Source: Spirodela intermedia (taxonomy: Eukaryota; Streptophyta; Magnoliopsida; Alismatales; Araceae). From it: a stretch of DNA of 64,000 bases. The stretch covers positions 2,614,759-2,678,758 of the forward strand of contig LR746266.1 in NCBI GenBank assembly GCA_902729315.2. Reading direction: 5' to 3'. A model generated the notes under the pieces. That model searched no databases. It was given only the letters and a program-made list of their open reading frames with translations, and was not told where the DNA came from. Position numbers and translations under genes: made by a program. Below are positions 12,023 through 22,788 of this stretch, piece after piece (the stretch's first letter is position 1; each line of letters opens with the position of its first letter).

Positions 12023-13654
12023 TGATAAGTCTTCCTTATCATGAGTTAATAATTAGTAAATAATATAGTTTTAGCCTTAACTCATGAGAAATAGACTTAT
12101 ATTGATGTTAAAGTGTGAAAATTGGCTTTCAGTTGATTAATGTGAATTTTTTGGTAATTATGTGATTTTACATGAATTTATTTATGTGATTTTAACAGTC
12201 TTTCTTTTGAGATAAATGAAGACAAAGAAATAAAAAATAAAAATAAGACAAAATGAGGGGAACCCGCCAGCCAGCCGGGCCCGCAAGCGGGTCGGAAGCT
12301 TAGTCGGGGAGTAGCCGCGAGCAGGGGGCTCGGTAGGGGCACGTGTGCGCCACTCCCCTTCCACGTCACTAGTGGCCAGCCGGCTGTGGGGCAAGGAGTG
12401 GTCGTACACGTGAGAGAAGGGACTTTGCTTAGAAATCTAACATTAGTATATATTTGCCTGAAAAATCAGTGCACAACCGATGTGGGACTAAACCTACGTC
12501 ACACCTTCCTCAGAAGAGGTAGGGGCAACCGGTGTGGGTTCGAATCCTCCTAGAGCCAAAACTCATATTTTTATCTGATTATCATAACTTTCCTGCAGAT
12601 CGCCGGTGAAGGATTAAGCAACCAGAATCGCTGGATCATCGGTGAAAATCTCATCAACGCGATTCGCGGAGCATTGTTACTAAAATTATTGAAGGATTCG
12701 CGATAAAAAGATCGCAAATCCATCGAGTAAATCATCTCTGATTGATCGACAAACAAGCCGTCGTCAAGAAGTGGACAATCCGCCGAGAGACGAGTCGCCA
12801 CCTCTTGAGAGCGTACCAGATGCGATGAAGAGCCTCCTCTTGCTGCGCGGACTTGAGGATGAAGCTCCCTGACATGCGCCCCACCTCCATCTAGCTCCTC
12901 TCCGTCGAGTGATAGTCGCCAAAGAGCCGCAAAGTCGCCGTTTTTCCGCTTCGCTAGGTGACAGCCGTCGGAAATGATTTGACGACCCACTTCATTGATC
13001 TCTAGACTTCGCAAGGAGATTTAGAGATTGCCCACGTCGTCTTTGTCCAAGGAGAGCCTTCGAGGCCGTGGACACTACACGACCATCCTCTCGAATGCCT
13101 AGGATTCCGGTGCATCGTCAATGCATCGTCGTCGCGATGCCAGAACTCTGGTTTCCTACTTTCAACTTACTTTACGTTTCATTTAGTGATAATTTTTGTG
13201 TTTTTAATTTACCAAAATATACTCTGTTCAATTACGATTCTTCTGGCTTTTCTAGATCTTAGTTTGATTAATTAAATCGTCTATAATCGCTTACATAAGA
13301 ATCACCAGGCGGAACTCTATTTCTACCAAATTCCTGTTCGCCAGGCGCTGATGTCATCCTGACATCCGCACCCTTATTTCCCTTTTTCGTGAATTTTAAA
13401 TATATTTCCTTTTCATTTCCTAATATAAAATTCATAGAAAATCGTATTCATTGAGAAAAATTCTGAATAATTACTAGATATTATGTTACATCCCTGTGAT
13501 TGACTTGGAAAATTACCGCTATTTTTGAAAGTTTTATTGAATTATAATTGATATATTTGTTCAGAAATACTTTTAAATATCTGAAAAATCATATTTTCTA
13601 GTTTTATAAATTTTAAATTTACATGATTTACTATACAACAACTGAGTCACGTCA
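12023..13654 (+). mobile_element. Solo LTR, family 1 (TSD ATAAT/ATACT)
   Basis: It starts TGATAAGTCTTCCTTATC and ends CTGAGTCACGTCA. The flanks ATAAT (12018-12022) and ATACT (13655-13659) are a TSD with one mismatch. Copy 2 has the empty site near 59533, so this is a post-duplication insertion. The antisense 147-codon frame of the family is complete here (12571-13014, minus strand). Confidence 0.92.
12571..13014 (-). other. Antisense open frame within family 1 LTR (147 codons)
   Basis: This frame begins MRSLEINEVGRQI and ends KVMIIR. Closely related frames lie at the same place in other LTR copies: 57175-57618 (also 147 codons), 47761-48180, 40941-41327, 32813-33175, 28306-28689 and a shortened one at 4490-4768. 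It runs opposite to retrotransposon transcription. Several copies stop at one shared position, where CAG has become TAG. No known domain is recognisable. Whether it is translated is unknown; a GC-rich stretch poor in stops could explain it. Confidence 0.3.
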
Positions 13655-13839
13655 ATACTGCACTATATTTATGTGAAAAGTAATGTAAAATCAAGGTAGT
13701 TGTCATATTTTTTTATTAAAACTAATAGTTATTCGGTCATATTTTGATTTGGAAGCTCTTTATATTCGATAGATTATGACCATAAAAATAGGGGATCGAG
13801 GTTGGAATCAGTCTGTCTGCTCTCCCCATCTGCCCTTTC

Positions 13840-14610
13840 AATCTCCCCATTCTCCAACTTTTCCCTCTCTCTACTTTCCTGCTTTGCCCTCTTTCTCTAT
13901 CTGCTCTCCCTCTCTACCCTCTCTTCCTATGCCCTCTCCCACTCTATCTGCTCTCCCTCTTTACCCTCTCTTCCTATGCTCTCTCCCACTCTATCTGCTC
14001 CCTCTACTCTCTCTGCCCTCTCTCTCGACCCTCTCTCTCTCTCCGTCTACTCCCTCTCTTTGCCATCTCTCTCTGTGTCCCCTCCCTCTCTACTCCCTCT
14101 CTATCTGTCCTCTTTTTATGCTCTCTCACTCCACTCTTTTGCTTTCTCACTCCACTTTTTCTGCCCTTTCACTCCACTCTTTCTGCCCTCTCACTCCACT
14201 CTTTCTGCTCTATCGCTCCACTCTTTCTGCTCTCTCACTCCACTCTTTTTGCTTTCTCACTTCACTTTTTCTGCCCTTTCACTCCACTCTTTCTGCCCTC
14301 TCACTCCACTCTTTCTGCCCTCTCACTCCACTCTTTCTGCTCTATCGCTCCACTTTTTCTGCTCTCTCACTCCACTCTTTTTGCTTTCTCACTTCACTCT
14401 TTCTGCCCTCTCACTCCACTCTTTCTGCCCTCTCACTCCACTCTTTCTGCTCTATCGCTCCACTCTTTCTGCTCTCTCACTCCACGCTTTCTGCTCTATC
14501 GCTTTGTTTTTTATTTTCTATTCCCCTACTCTTTTTTTTCTTCTCATTTTCTCATTAGCTTCTTTCCTCTGTCTTTCTCTTTTCTCTCTACTTACATTCT
14601 CTTCCACGAA
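13840..14610. repeat. Polypyrimidine tract with 23-bp tandem array
   Basis: Nearly pure C/T on the plus strand. Within it, about 14120-14500 is an array of roughly 16 units of 23 bp (consensus TCTGCCCTCTCACTCCACTC plus TTT). The matching tract in copy 2 (59730-60260) has only about six units. Long Ser/Leu/Pro frames cross it in several frames because C/T triplets contain no stop codons; they are not genes. Confidence 0.9.
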
Positions 14611-16087
14611 CCTTTTTTTCCTTCACTGCTAAATGACAAACAACGAATCTCATGCCAACCCCTCTCTCTGCACTCTATCTTCTTCCTTAGCTTTAATAGA
14701 GTTCAGCCCTCATAATCATCCAAGTGACAGGTGGATGGATTGCAAGAGCACGAACCATATAATTTGGCAACCTCTGCAGTAGACTGCTTGTCCCCAATGT
14801 CAAAGGGGGAGCTGAGTTTTTCTAGTTCCATCCCTCTCTTCTTCTATTCATTCTCTCTCTTCTTCGTCCTCCTTTAATCTTTGCTGACTTATTGCATATC
14901 CTACTTACAATTGAATTGCACTTGTTATTTCAAGGTTACACGACTTAGTGTTCACCCCACTATTTATATCATTTAGCAGCTCTTACAATAAAACTCATTC
15001 CTCCATTGGCGACATAACTGCCAAAGAAGGTGTCTATTTACATCTGTCAGTCTTATGTTGTAGTCATATATAGTGTTAACTTTGTACGTTGTGTTCTAAT
15101 TCCCTTCTAATAGTAGAGTGTTATGTATCTAGTTTGACTTTTGCAGGTTAGTGCTTTGGACTTGAAGAGTAGCTAAGGAGTAGGAGTTAGTGGAACAATC
15201 CTTGGAATGCAATACATTGTCTTTGGAACTGACTTTTCTTGATTACCTTGGTGAAGTGTTTGTATGGAGGTGCACCAAAGGGACCCAACTTTGGAGCTGT
15301 CCTAAACCTTGCAATTCTAGACCTGAGTTCTAGCAGATTGTCACGTCAACATTAGAATCTCTATCCCTTTTTTCTCTCATTTTTTATTTTCTTAAATCAA
15401 GAAAACACTAGTTGACACATAGCTCCTATTTCTCCTTGAGGATTGACCTAGTTGATACTTTAGTTAGATTCAGATATCATTTTTAGTAAAATTCAGCTTT
15501 TTACGTATTTAAATTAGTTATCTTTTAGTACAACAAGAAAAGGTACACCAACAAACCAATCAAAAAAGTTTCATAGAAGTTGGCTTCCATGTCACCATCA
15601 TTTAAAATTAAGTTACAATGTTGATGACTATGAGAGGATTGGCAATAATCAAACCATATGAATATGAAGGGAGCAACTTGTAAGGGGGAGCTTTGTACGA
15701 AAATAGTATATCCTTCTATCTTTTACCTTTCTGGTACAAAGCATTAGAATATCTCTAACTCACTTAAATGGCCACACTTAAGTCAACATATTAACCAACC
15801 TTTACCCAAACATTTTGATAAGAAAAGCCCTTGTCACTACTAGTTAAGTGTATAAGACTTGGATAATAAGTTTAAAATGGTTATTCCACAACTTATTCCT
15901 CTTTTCTTCTGTTTTGAAGCACTCTTTTAATGACAACATCCAACTTAGAGCAGAGAGCCCTCAAACACCATAGAGTGTAGAATATGATGCAAATTTATGA
16001 CTAGGGCCCTTCAAGAAATTAACTATGAAATGAACCCTAGTAATTGCAAACTTGGGGAACCATGAAATATTTCTTTTATGTTGTTGG
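14611..16087. other. Duplicated DNA, no confident gene
   Basis: Matches 60261-61577 and 63775-63942 in copy 2. A TTTTGCAG followed by GTTAGTGCTTTGG near 15140 could be a 3' splice site. There is no continuous coding frame on either side and no recognisable product. It may be a decayed gene or a non-coding transcript. Confidence 0.5.
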
Positions 16088-16092
16088 ATTAT

Positions 16093-17829
16093 TGATAAGT
16101 CTTCATTATCATGAGTTAATAATTAGTAAATAATATATTTTTAGCCTTAACTCATGATAAATAGACTTATATTTATGTTAAATTATGAAAAGTAGTTTTC
16201 AGTTGATTAATGTGAATTTTTAGTTTATTATGTGATTTTTTATGAATTTATATGTTTTTTATAGTCCTATTTTTGAGATAAATGAAGAAAAAGAAATAAA
16301 AATAAAAATATAGTAAAATGGGGGAACATGCTGGCCAGCTAGGCTCACAAGCAGGTTGAAAATGTGGTCAAGGGGAGCTGCAAGTAAGGGCTCGAGTGGC
16401 TAGGACATATGGGGGCATGCGTGTGTCACTCTCCTTCCACATCACTAGTAGCCAGTCGACTATAGGGGAAGGAGTGGTCGTACATGCAGAAGAAAGGAAC
16501 TCATTACTTAGAAGTGTGATATTACTATATATTCGCCTAAAACATCGGGGCACAAGTAATGTGGGACTAACCTGCATCACACTTTCTCTTGAAAGGCTTC
16601 GAAGATTTAAATACCTAAACTACCACTTCTTTATAATAGAGATATACCATAATGACGTCACTTGATAAGGGCATTAGAGTACTTATTTCAATCTCTCTCA
16701 TGTAGGCAGACAACCGACGCGGGTTTGAATCTTCCCAAAGTCAAAACTCATAGTTTTATTTGATTATCGCAACTTTCTTGCAAATCGCCAGTGAAAGATT
16801 AAGCTGCCAGAATTACTGGATCATCGGCGAAAATCTCGTTAACACGATTCGCAAAGTATTGTCACTAAAATTGCTAAATAATTCACAATAAAAAGATCGT
16901 GAATCTATCGAGTAAATCATCTTCGATTGATTGACGAATAAACCACCATTAGGAAGAAGATGATCTACCATAAGACGAGTCACCACCTCCTGAGAGCATA
17001 CCAAATGCGATGAAAAGCTTCCTTTTACTATGCAGACCTAAGGATGAAACTTTTTGACATGTGCCCTACATCCGTTTAGTTCTTCTTCGTTGGGTGACAG
17101 CCGCCAGAGAGCCACAAAGTCATCATTTTTCTGTTCTGCCGGGTGATAGCTACTAGAGATAATTCAATGACCCATTTCATTGATCTCTAGACTTTGCAAA
17201 GAGATCTAGAGATCACCCACATCATCCTTATCCAAAGAGAAACTTTGAGGCCATAAACACTATACGGCAATCCTCTCGAAAGCTCAGGATTCTAATGCAT
17301 TGCTACTACAATACCAGAACTTTGTTTTCTATTTTTTAACTTAATTTTCACTTCATTTAATGGTAATTTGTGTGATTTAAATTTACCAAGCTAAACTTTA
17401 TTCAATTACGATTCTTCTAACTCTTACAAATCTTAATTTGATCAATTAAATCATTTGTAATCACTTATGTAAAAATTTCTGGGCAGAACTCTATTTTTTC
17501 TTGATTCACATTTGTCAAGCACTGATGTCATCTTGATGTTTGCACCTTTATTTCCTTTTTTTTATAAATTTTAAATATATTTTATTTTCATTTCTTAGTA
17601 TAAAATTCATAAAAAATGGTATTTTTTGAGAAATTTTTTGAATAATTACTCAATATTACATTACATCCATGTGATTGATCTGAAAAATTATCACTATTTT
17701 TAAAAGTTTTATTAAATTATAACTGATATATTTGTTCATAAATACTTCTAATTATTTGAAAATTGATATTTTCTAGTTTTATAAATTTTAATTTTGCATG
17801 ATTTACTATACAACGACTAAGTCATGACA
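16093..17829 (+). mobile_element. Solo LTR, family 1, long variant (TSD ATTAT)
   Basis: It starts TGATAAGTCTTCATTATC and ends CTAAGTCATGACA, flanked by ATTAT at 16088-16092 and 17830-17834. At 1737 bp it carries about 115 bp (around 16590-16700) missing from the short variants but present at 22789-24529 and 25745-27465. The same insertion occurs at 63948 in copy 2, so it predates the segmental duplication. Confidence 0.92.
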
Positions 17830-17834
17830 ATTAT

Positions 17835-20114
17835 ATAAGTTTGTAACCATAGATACTCACCAATCATGATATTCACAAAAGATAAAACTTTTTGGAAGGA
17901 TATTTGAAAGAATATGATGTAATAATTGGTACACTAATAAAAATTTCCATTTTTATGAAATTTAAATATTATCATACATTTAATAAATTTTTAACTTCAA
18001 ACACTAGTGGAAAAAGTACTAGCCCAATATCTAATTATTGTAGACAACCATTGGATGGCCCAAAATTAAGCCTATAAAAAGGGACTTCATCCTATGGGAA
18101 AACATCCACATACATCCTCTTTGAAGTTTGCATAAGTTTACAAGTGAGTTGAGGGCTTGAAAACAAAAAAGGAAAATAATAGCAATTACTATGTTACACA
18201 TTCAAGGGAAAATTATTTAGAATTAAATCAAAATTATTTTCAAGATGAGAAACAAAAATAATACCATTTATAATTTTTGATTTATGAACAAGTGTTCCTT
18301 CATACATGAATTTAATTTCATATAATACAAGTTATAGAAAGAATAGAAAATAAAAATGTTTGAATTTATAAATAACAATCAAGGACTAAACTTGAGTCCC
18401 AAAATGTTTAACAAAAAAAATTGGTAGATTTTACAACTCAAAATTTTTATCTCCTTATTGATGTACCAATTGGTAATATTGATATGCAGTATCATTCTTA
18501 GAAAGTAATGATTACCCCATGACAATCATTGAGAATTGTTCTAGTAAAATATGAGCATGGATGCATATTCTATCTAGTATATGCCAACTATTATTTTTGA
18601 GATAATAATAGACATCTATGAAATTTTAATTGTTAGAAAGAATGATCCAATTAATGTATTGAATTTCAACTGCTAATACAATTGATTAAAATTATTTTAA
18701 TAGCAATGAATATTATTTAAACTTGTTGTAGATCACCTAAGTTATCGAAGTTTTGAATGTGTATATGGAGATCATAGTTGCATGAGTCTATTTGATATCT
18801 ATCAATAATTTGAAGAATCTATTAGTCTATTTTGAAATATATTGTTAATTTAGTTTCAACAATAATTGATTCTTGCTGGACTTGTTTAGTAGAGAAACTT
18901 TGAATGTATAGATTAGTCATTGATTGTAACATTAAAGGTCATTGATTGTAAAATTACGCCTATTAAAATTTCTAACTAATTTTGGGATTGAAATGTTGAA
19001 AGGTAAAAAGAATTAACTTGTTTGTAAACTAGTTGAATGTAGGTGTTTTTACTTTAATATAATTTCAGAATATCTTATATAACTTAAATTTGGTTCCTTG
19101 ACTCGTAGTCTTCTTGTCTTTGAATGTGTCGTGAAGACCCCTCAAATTTGTATAAACTTCTCTACAAAAATTATTTGTTAAAACTTGAGAGAGTATAGGA
19201 ATTAGTTATTATCTTCTGCAATTAATTAGTTTCTAGAGAGGTGTTGATTTTACAGAAATATTTGATTCAATAATTTCCCCTACTTTTTGTCATCTATCAA
19301 AGTTTCAATCCTAAAATTAGTTAAAAATTCAAATGGTTACAAAACTAATATGACATGACCTCGAAGAGTTTGAATAACCAATGAAACATCATGCATATTA
19401 CCATTAAATATATATATATATATATATCTGAATCTTATCAATTTTACAAAGTTTGGTAAAGATCTACTATAAAAAAAAACCAACGATACATCTTGAAATA
19501 ATGTAATAATTTTACAATGAGGTAAATTATAATTCTAAAGTTAAATCTTAACTCAAAATATTAATATGTAAATTCATAAATTTGATAATATATATGATTT
19601 AAAATTATTTTATAAAATGTATTCATTCAAATCAAAAAAATCTTAGGTAGACCTGAGCAATTATAATTCAATCAAATAACTAAATATCAAACATATCTAA
19701 AAATTGTGATTAAATTATTAGAACTGTAGGGCTAGATGAAACTATAAGAGAGGGTGTGAATTAGATTGCTAATGTTTTTGACTATTTTTTATTTTTGGCC
19801 TATTGTTTATATGGACTATTGTTACATGTGTTGACATGTGTGTGCATGTAACTTTTTCTCACTAGAGACTAATATTTTTATATTGGTTCATCCCACACCT
19901 GACAATCTAGTCTTAGAGGAGTCTTCCTATAGTGTTTCATTATGTCCCTTAGGGAATATCAGCTGACATTCACAAGCTCAGCCACTCAACCATTCAAGTT
20001 CATCACCATAGAGACTTTGCCCTTTCAAGGCCAAAAGAGACTACTAGCACCTCATGCTCTCACCCAACAACCTTTCCCTTTATCACACAATTACTTTGGA
20101 GCCTAGTTGAGAGT
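17835..20114. other. AT-rich unique DNA, no gene seen
   Basis: No convincing coding frame. There is a TA microsatellite at about 19409-19428 and a CCTATAAAAAGGG core-promoter-like motif at about 18073, followed by nothing recognisable. The end of the stretch (19730-20114) looks like decayed repeat DNA that was the target of the family 2 LTR. Confidence 0.5.
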
Positions 20115-20119
20115 GTTTC

Positions 20120-22295
20120 TGATGCAGGACGAGGTGAGAACCCCTGTACCTGATTAATGAAACTCGAGTCTCGAGATGGGGCAGTCGGACCGATCTGATA
20201 AGAATGTTTGAACCCTAGACTCTAGGTCTGACCACGTAACCTAAGCACAGACAGGCGTACCAATATGCGTGATCAACCTAGGACAACCCAAGGAAACACT
20301 TGACAATGGTAAGTGAGAGGCCCTCTCGGTCCACGTCTAGACAAACGGCAGAACTGTTGTCGTGAAGTAGCCTAGGGCTGCAACTCACGAACTGTGATGA
20401 GTCTGGCGCAACGTTGGAAGTCACGATTCGATAACCTGTCCTATCCTATCTACGTGCTCCTGATGGCGGTAGATACGAGCCGAAAAAACCCAATGAAAGA
20501 TAATTAAGCTTAAGTAAGAAGGGGTACGAAGCTAACCTTCAGGGTAGCATAGCCTGGCGGGTTGTGACGGAGCGGAGATCCGACGGAGGCAGGGACGTCC
20601 GGTGAAGAGCGATGCTCAGCGTCGACGGTCGGTCCTGGTCGAGAGTCATGGAAGTTGTCGTCTTAGGGTGTGGCACAGTCGGCATGGGCGTGGGCCTGCA
20701 GGTGGGCCAAAGGGCACGCTAGTGGGCGTGGGCCCGCTGGTGGGCCAAAGGGCACGCTAGCGGGTGCGCACGGCAAGCTGCGCGGCGTTCCCTAGGGCAC
20801 GCGGGCAGTGGCGCCGGGTGGGCGCGCGGGCTGCAAGAGCCAGCACGCGGCGGCAGCGGTTCGGCGGGAAGGCCGAGCGTCTGCGGCGCTTCGACAGGAT
20901 GGCCAAGCGTCAGCGGCGCTTCGGCGGGAATGCCGAGCGTCGACATTCGGCGGGAAGGCCGAGCGTCAGCAGCGCTTTGGCAGGAATGCCGAGCGTCAGT
21001 GGCGCTTCGGCGAGAATGCCGAGCGTCAGCGGTTGGGCGGAGACCCAACCGTCGCCGGAAAGGTCGGCCTTCTCTGGCGGCGCCGGGAAGCGGAGCAGAG
21101 GAAGGAGACGATCTGGCCGGCAATACCAGGGAGGGTGGAGCCCTCCTGGTCTAGGCGGCGCCGGAGACGGCGCGACGGCGGCGGATCGTCGGGAAACTCC
21201 GGCGGGGGCCTGTGCGGAGCTTGGACTGGATCTGGCTCGTCGGCACGGCAGCAGGATCTCTTCCGACGTCGGCGGCAGGTCGGCATTTGTCGGCGAACGG
21301 CCAGCGACTGGGCGGAGCGGCGGAGGGCGGCTCCGGCGAGTTTATGGTGGAGTTCCAGAGGAAGAGGCGGCAGTCGAACCAGGAGTCGAGAGACTCCGGC
21401 GGAGTGCTCGGCGACGGCTCGTAGGGAGGCGAAGTGAGCCCCTTTCGTCACAACGGCGTGACGGGGTTCCAGCAGAGGCGGCGGCGGCTGCAGCGGCAAC
21501 CGCGACTGTTTCGTCCGGTGACGGCGGCGAGCTCCCAGGCGGCAATGAGATAGCCGGCAGCGGCAGTGGTCTCAGGCGGCGGCGGGACTTCTCGGACAGC
21601 AGCGTCACGAGGAACGAAGTCCTCGAAGGGGGTATCGACGGCCTTCCTCTTCCTCCTTCCCTCCCTATCCTAGATCACAGAGAAGGTACTCACAAAACGA
21701 TAATCTCTCTCAAAAATACGGCGCTCTTTTGAGGGGGGGTCCTACCTCCCCTTATATGGGGGCCCACAAGTGGGCTAAGGGGAGGTGGGCCCACTTGAGA
21801 CACTCAAGCCCATAAGCCACAAAGGCTACAAAAGGGGCTTATTGGGCCTCTTAAAGAGAGACCCAATAAGCTCCCCTAAAAGGAGAAAGAGGAGGGCCCT
21901 CTTATGGTGCTTAAGTGGGCCTCAAATGAAGACCCAAATAAGCCCCAAAAGAGGCCCAAAAGGAAAGACACATAGGTCCCCCCCCTTAGGGTTTTAATTG
22001 GGCCTCAAAGAGAGACCCAATAAAACCCTAAAAAAAGGGAGACAAACAACAACACACACACATAGAATTCGGCCCGCTAACACACAAACACGAGGCCTAA
22101 CAAGTCAACGTGAAAATACCAAGAAAGATAAGGGTAAGCTCGAGCTCGTCGTCGTCGCAGAGGTGGAATGTCGTCATCCCCGAGGGCTAGGCCGTGTAGC
22201 GAAAGCCAGGCTCCTTCATCTTTGCATGTCGATTGGGCTGAACTTGGACTGTCGGTGTGTCTTGAGCTGATGGAGATGGGTTCCGCTTGCCATCA
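20120..22295 (+). mobile_element. Solo LTR, family 2, GC-rich (TSD GTTTC)
   Basis: It starts TGATGCAGGACG and ends CTTGCCATCA, flanked by GTTTC at 20115-20119 and 22296-22300, so it is a complete solo LTR of 2176 bp. Its middle is very GC-rich and contains two short tandem arrays. A CTTATATGG motif near 21751 is a candidate TATA box and suggests plus orientation. Long frames on both strands inside it (for example 20764-21732) follow from GC richness and a 30-bp repeat that keeps frame; they show no domain. Related copies are at 61578-63774 (complete) and 40160-40300 (fragment). Confidence 0.9.
20685..21036. repeat. Tandem arrays in family 2 LTR (38 bp x2, 30 bp x5-6)
   Basis: About 20685-20762 holds two 38-bp units (GGCGTGGGCC...CACGCTAG). 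About 20866-21036 holds five to six 30-bp units built around GGAATGCCGAGCGTCAGCGG plus CGCTTCGGCG, one of them shortened. The copy at 62129-62245 and 62330-62512 has three and six units, so unit number varies between insertions. Confidence 0.85.
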
Positions 22296-22300
22296 GTTTC

Positions 22301-22783
22301 TCTTGGATTCAGATGTTGTTTGATTTGTTGAAGTTAGATGAAGATCAAGATGTGGCTTTATGTTCATTTTTTATGTGTCCCATAGGTAAGACTTGAATTC
22401 CCCATTCGGATATTCATCTAGAGAGTCATATTCTATTTTTTAAACCTCTCCTTATTTATTAGCATTTTTCCTTTAATAGTTTCCTACTTTGATAGGGTCT
22501 CAAACATTTAGAATGCTCATTTGAAAACTTGTCATTTTCTAGAATATGAAATAATAAACTTTGACCCTTACATGATTCAAATCTTTGTATTGTCTCATCC
22601 ATTTAATTTCAAATTTGGATTGAACATTATTTACTTGACAATAAATAACATTTTTTTTGAAGATCAATCTAAATAATCAACTTCATACTGAATTTTCATC
22701 CATGTAAGATGATGACATGTCACTATTCAAATAATAAATTTGAGACTTATTTGTACCTTTTATTATTCAAATTATTTTAATGC
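22301..22783. other. AT-rich DNA, nothing recognised
   Basis: A short unique stretch between the TSDs of two solo LTRs. No coding frame or structured repeat was seen. Confidence 0.6.
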
Positions 22784-22788
22784 CTTAT

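Larger units (their letters stand above)
3046..17834. repeat. Segmental duplication, copy 1
   Basis: From about 3046 (inside the 3' part of the LTR at 1632-3264) this segment matches 30888 onwards in the same orientation. The match runs to 10430 (against 37836) and resumes from about 11615 (against 59139) to the window end. Between the two matched blocks, 10431-11614 has no counterpart in copy 2. Private to copy 1 are the LTRs at 3826-5454 and 12023-13654 and the 464-bp tandem duplication at 8743-9660. The LTR at 16093 is shared, so it predates the duplication. Confidence 0.9.

Noticed and set aside
14120-14500. Regularly spaced short repeats resembling a CRISPR array
   Set aside because: The 23-bp units are contiguous with no unique spacers, low in complexity, and in a plant genome. 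The same applies to the 30-bp repeats at 20866-21036.
13776-14632. 260- and 276-codon Ser/Leu/Pro-rich frames (also 59651-60285)
   Set aside because: A polypyrimidine tract has no stop codons on the plus strand, so all frames stay open. The frames change with array length between the duplicate copies.
15140-15350. Possible exon after a TTTTGCAG splice acceptor
   Set aside because: No frame continues in both duplicate copies, and no protein similarity is recognisable.
18060-18130. TATA-like promoter (CCTATAAAAAGGG) of an unknown gene or viral relic
   Set aside because: No coding frame or repeat structure follows within 2 kb; the motif alone in AT-rich DNA is weak.
20764-21732. Long Arg/Gly/Ala-rich frames in the GC-rich LTR (also 62162-62761 and overlapping frames on both strands)
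   Set aside because: They lie wholly inside a solo LTR with proven ends, occur in several overlapping frames because the DNA is GC-rich with a 30-bp repeat, and are not conserved in length between the two copies.
20120-22295. DNA transposon or Helitron interpretation of the family 2 repeat
   Set aside because: TG...CA ends with 5-bp target duplications in two complete copies fit a solo LTR; no long terminal inverted repeats or Helitron-type ends are present.
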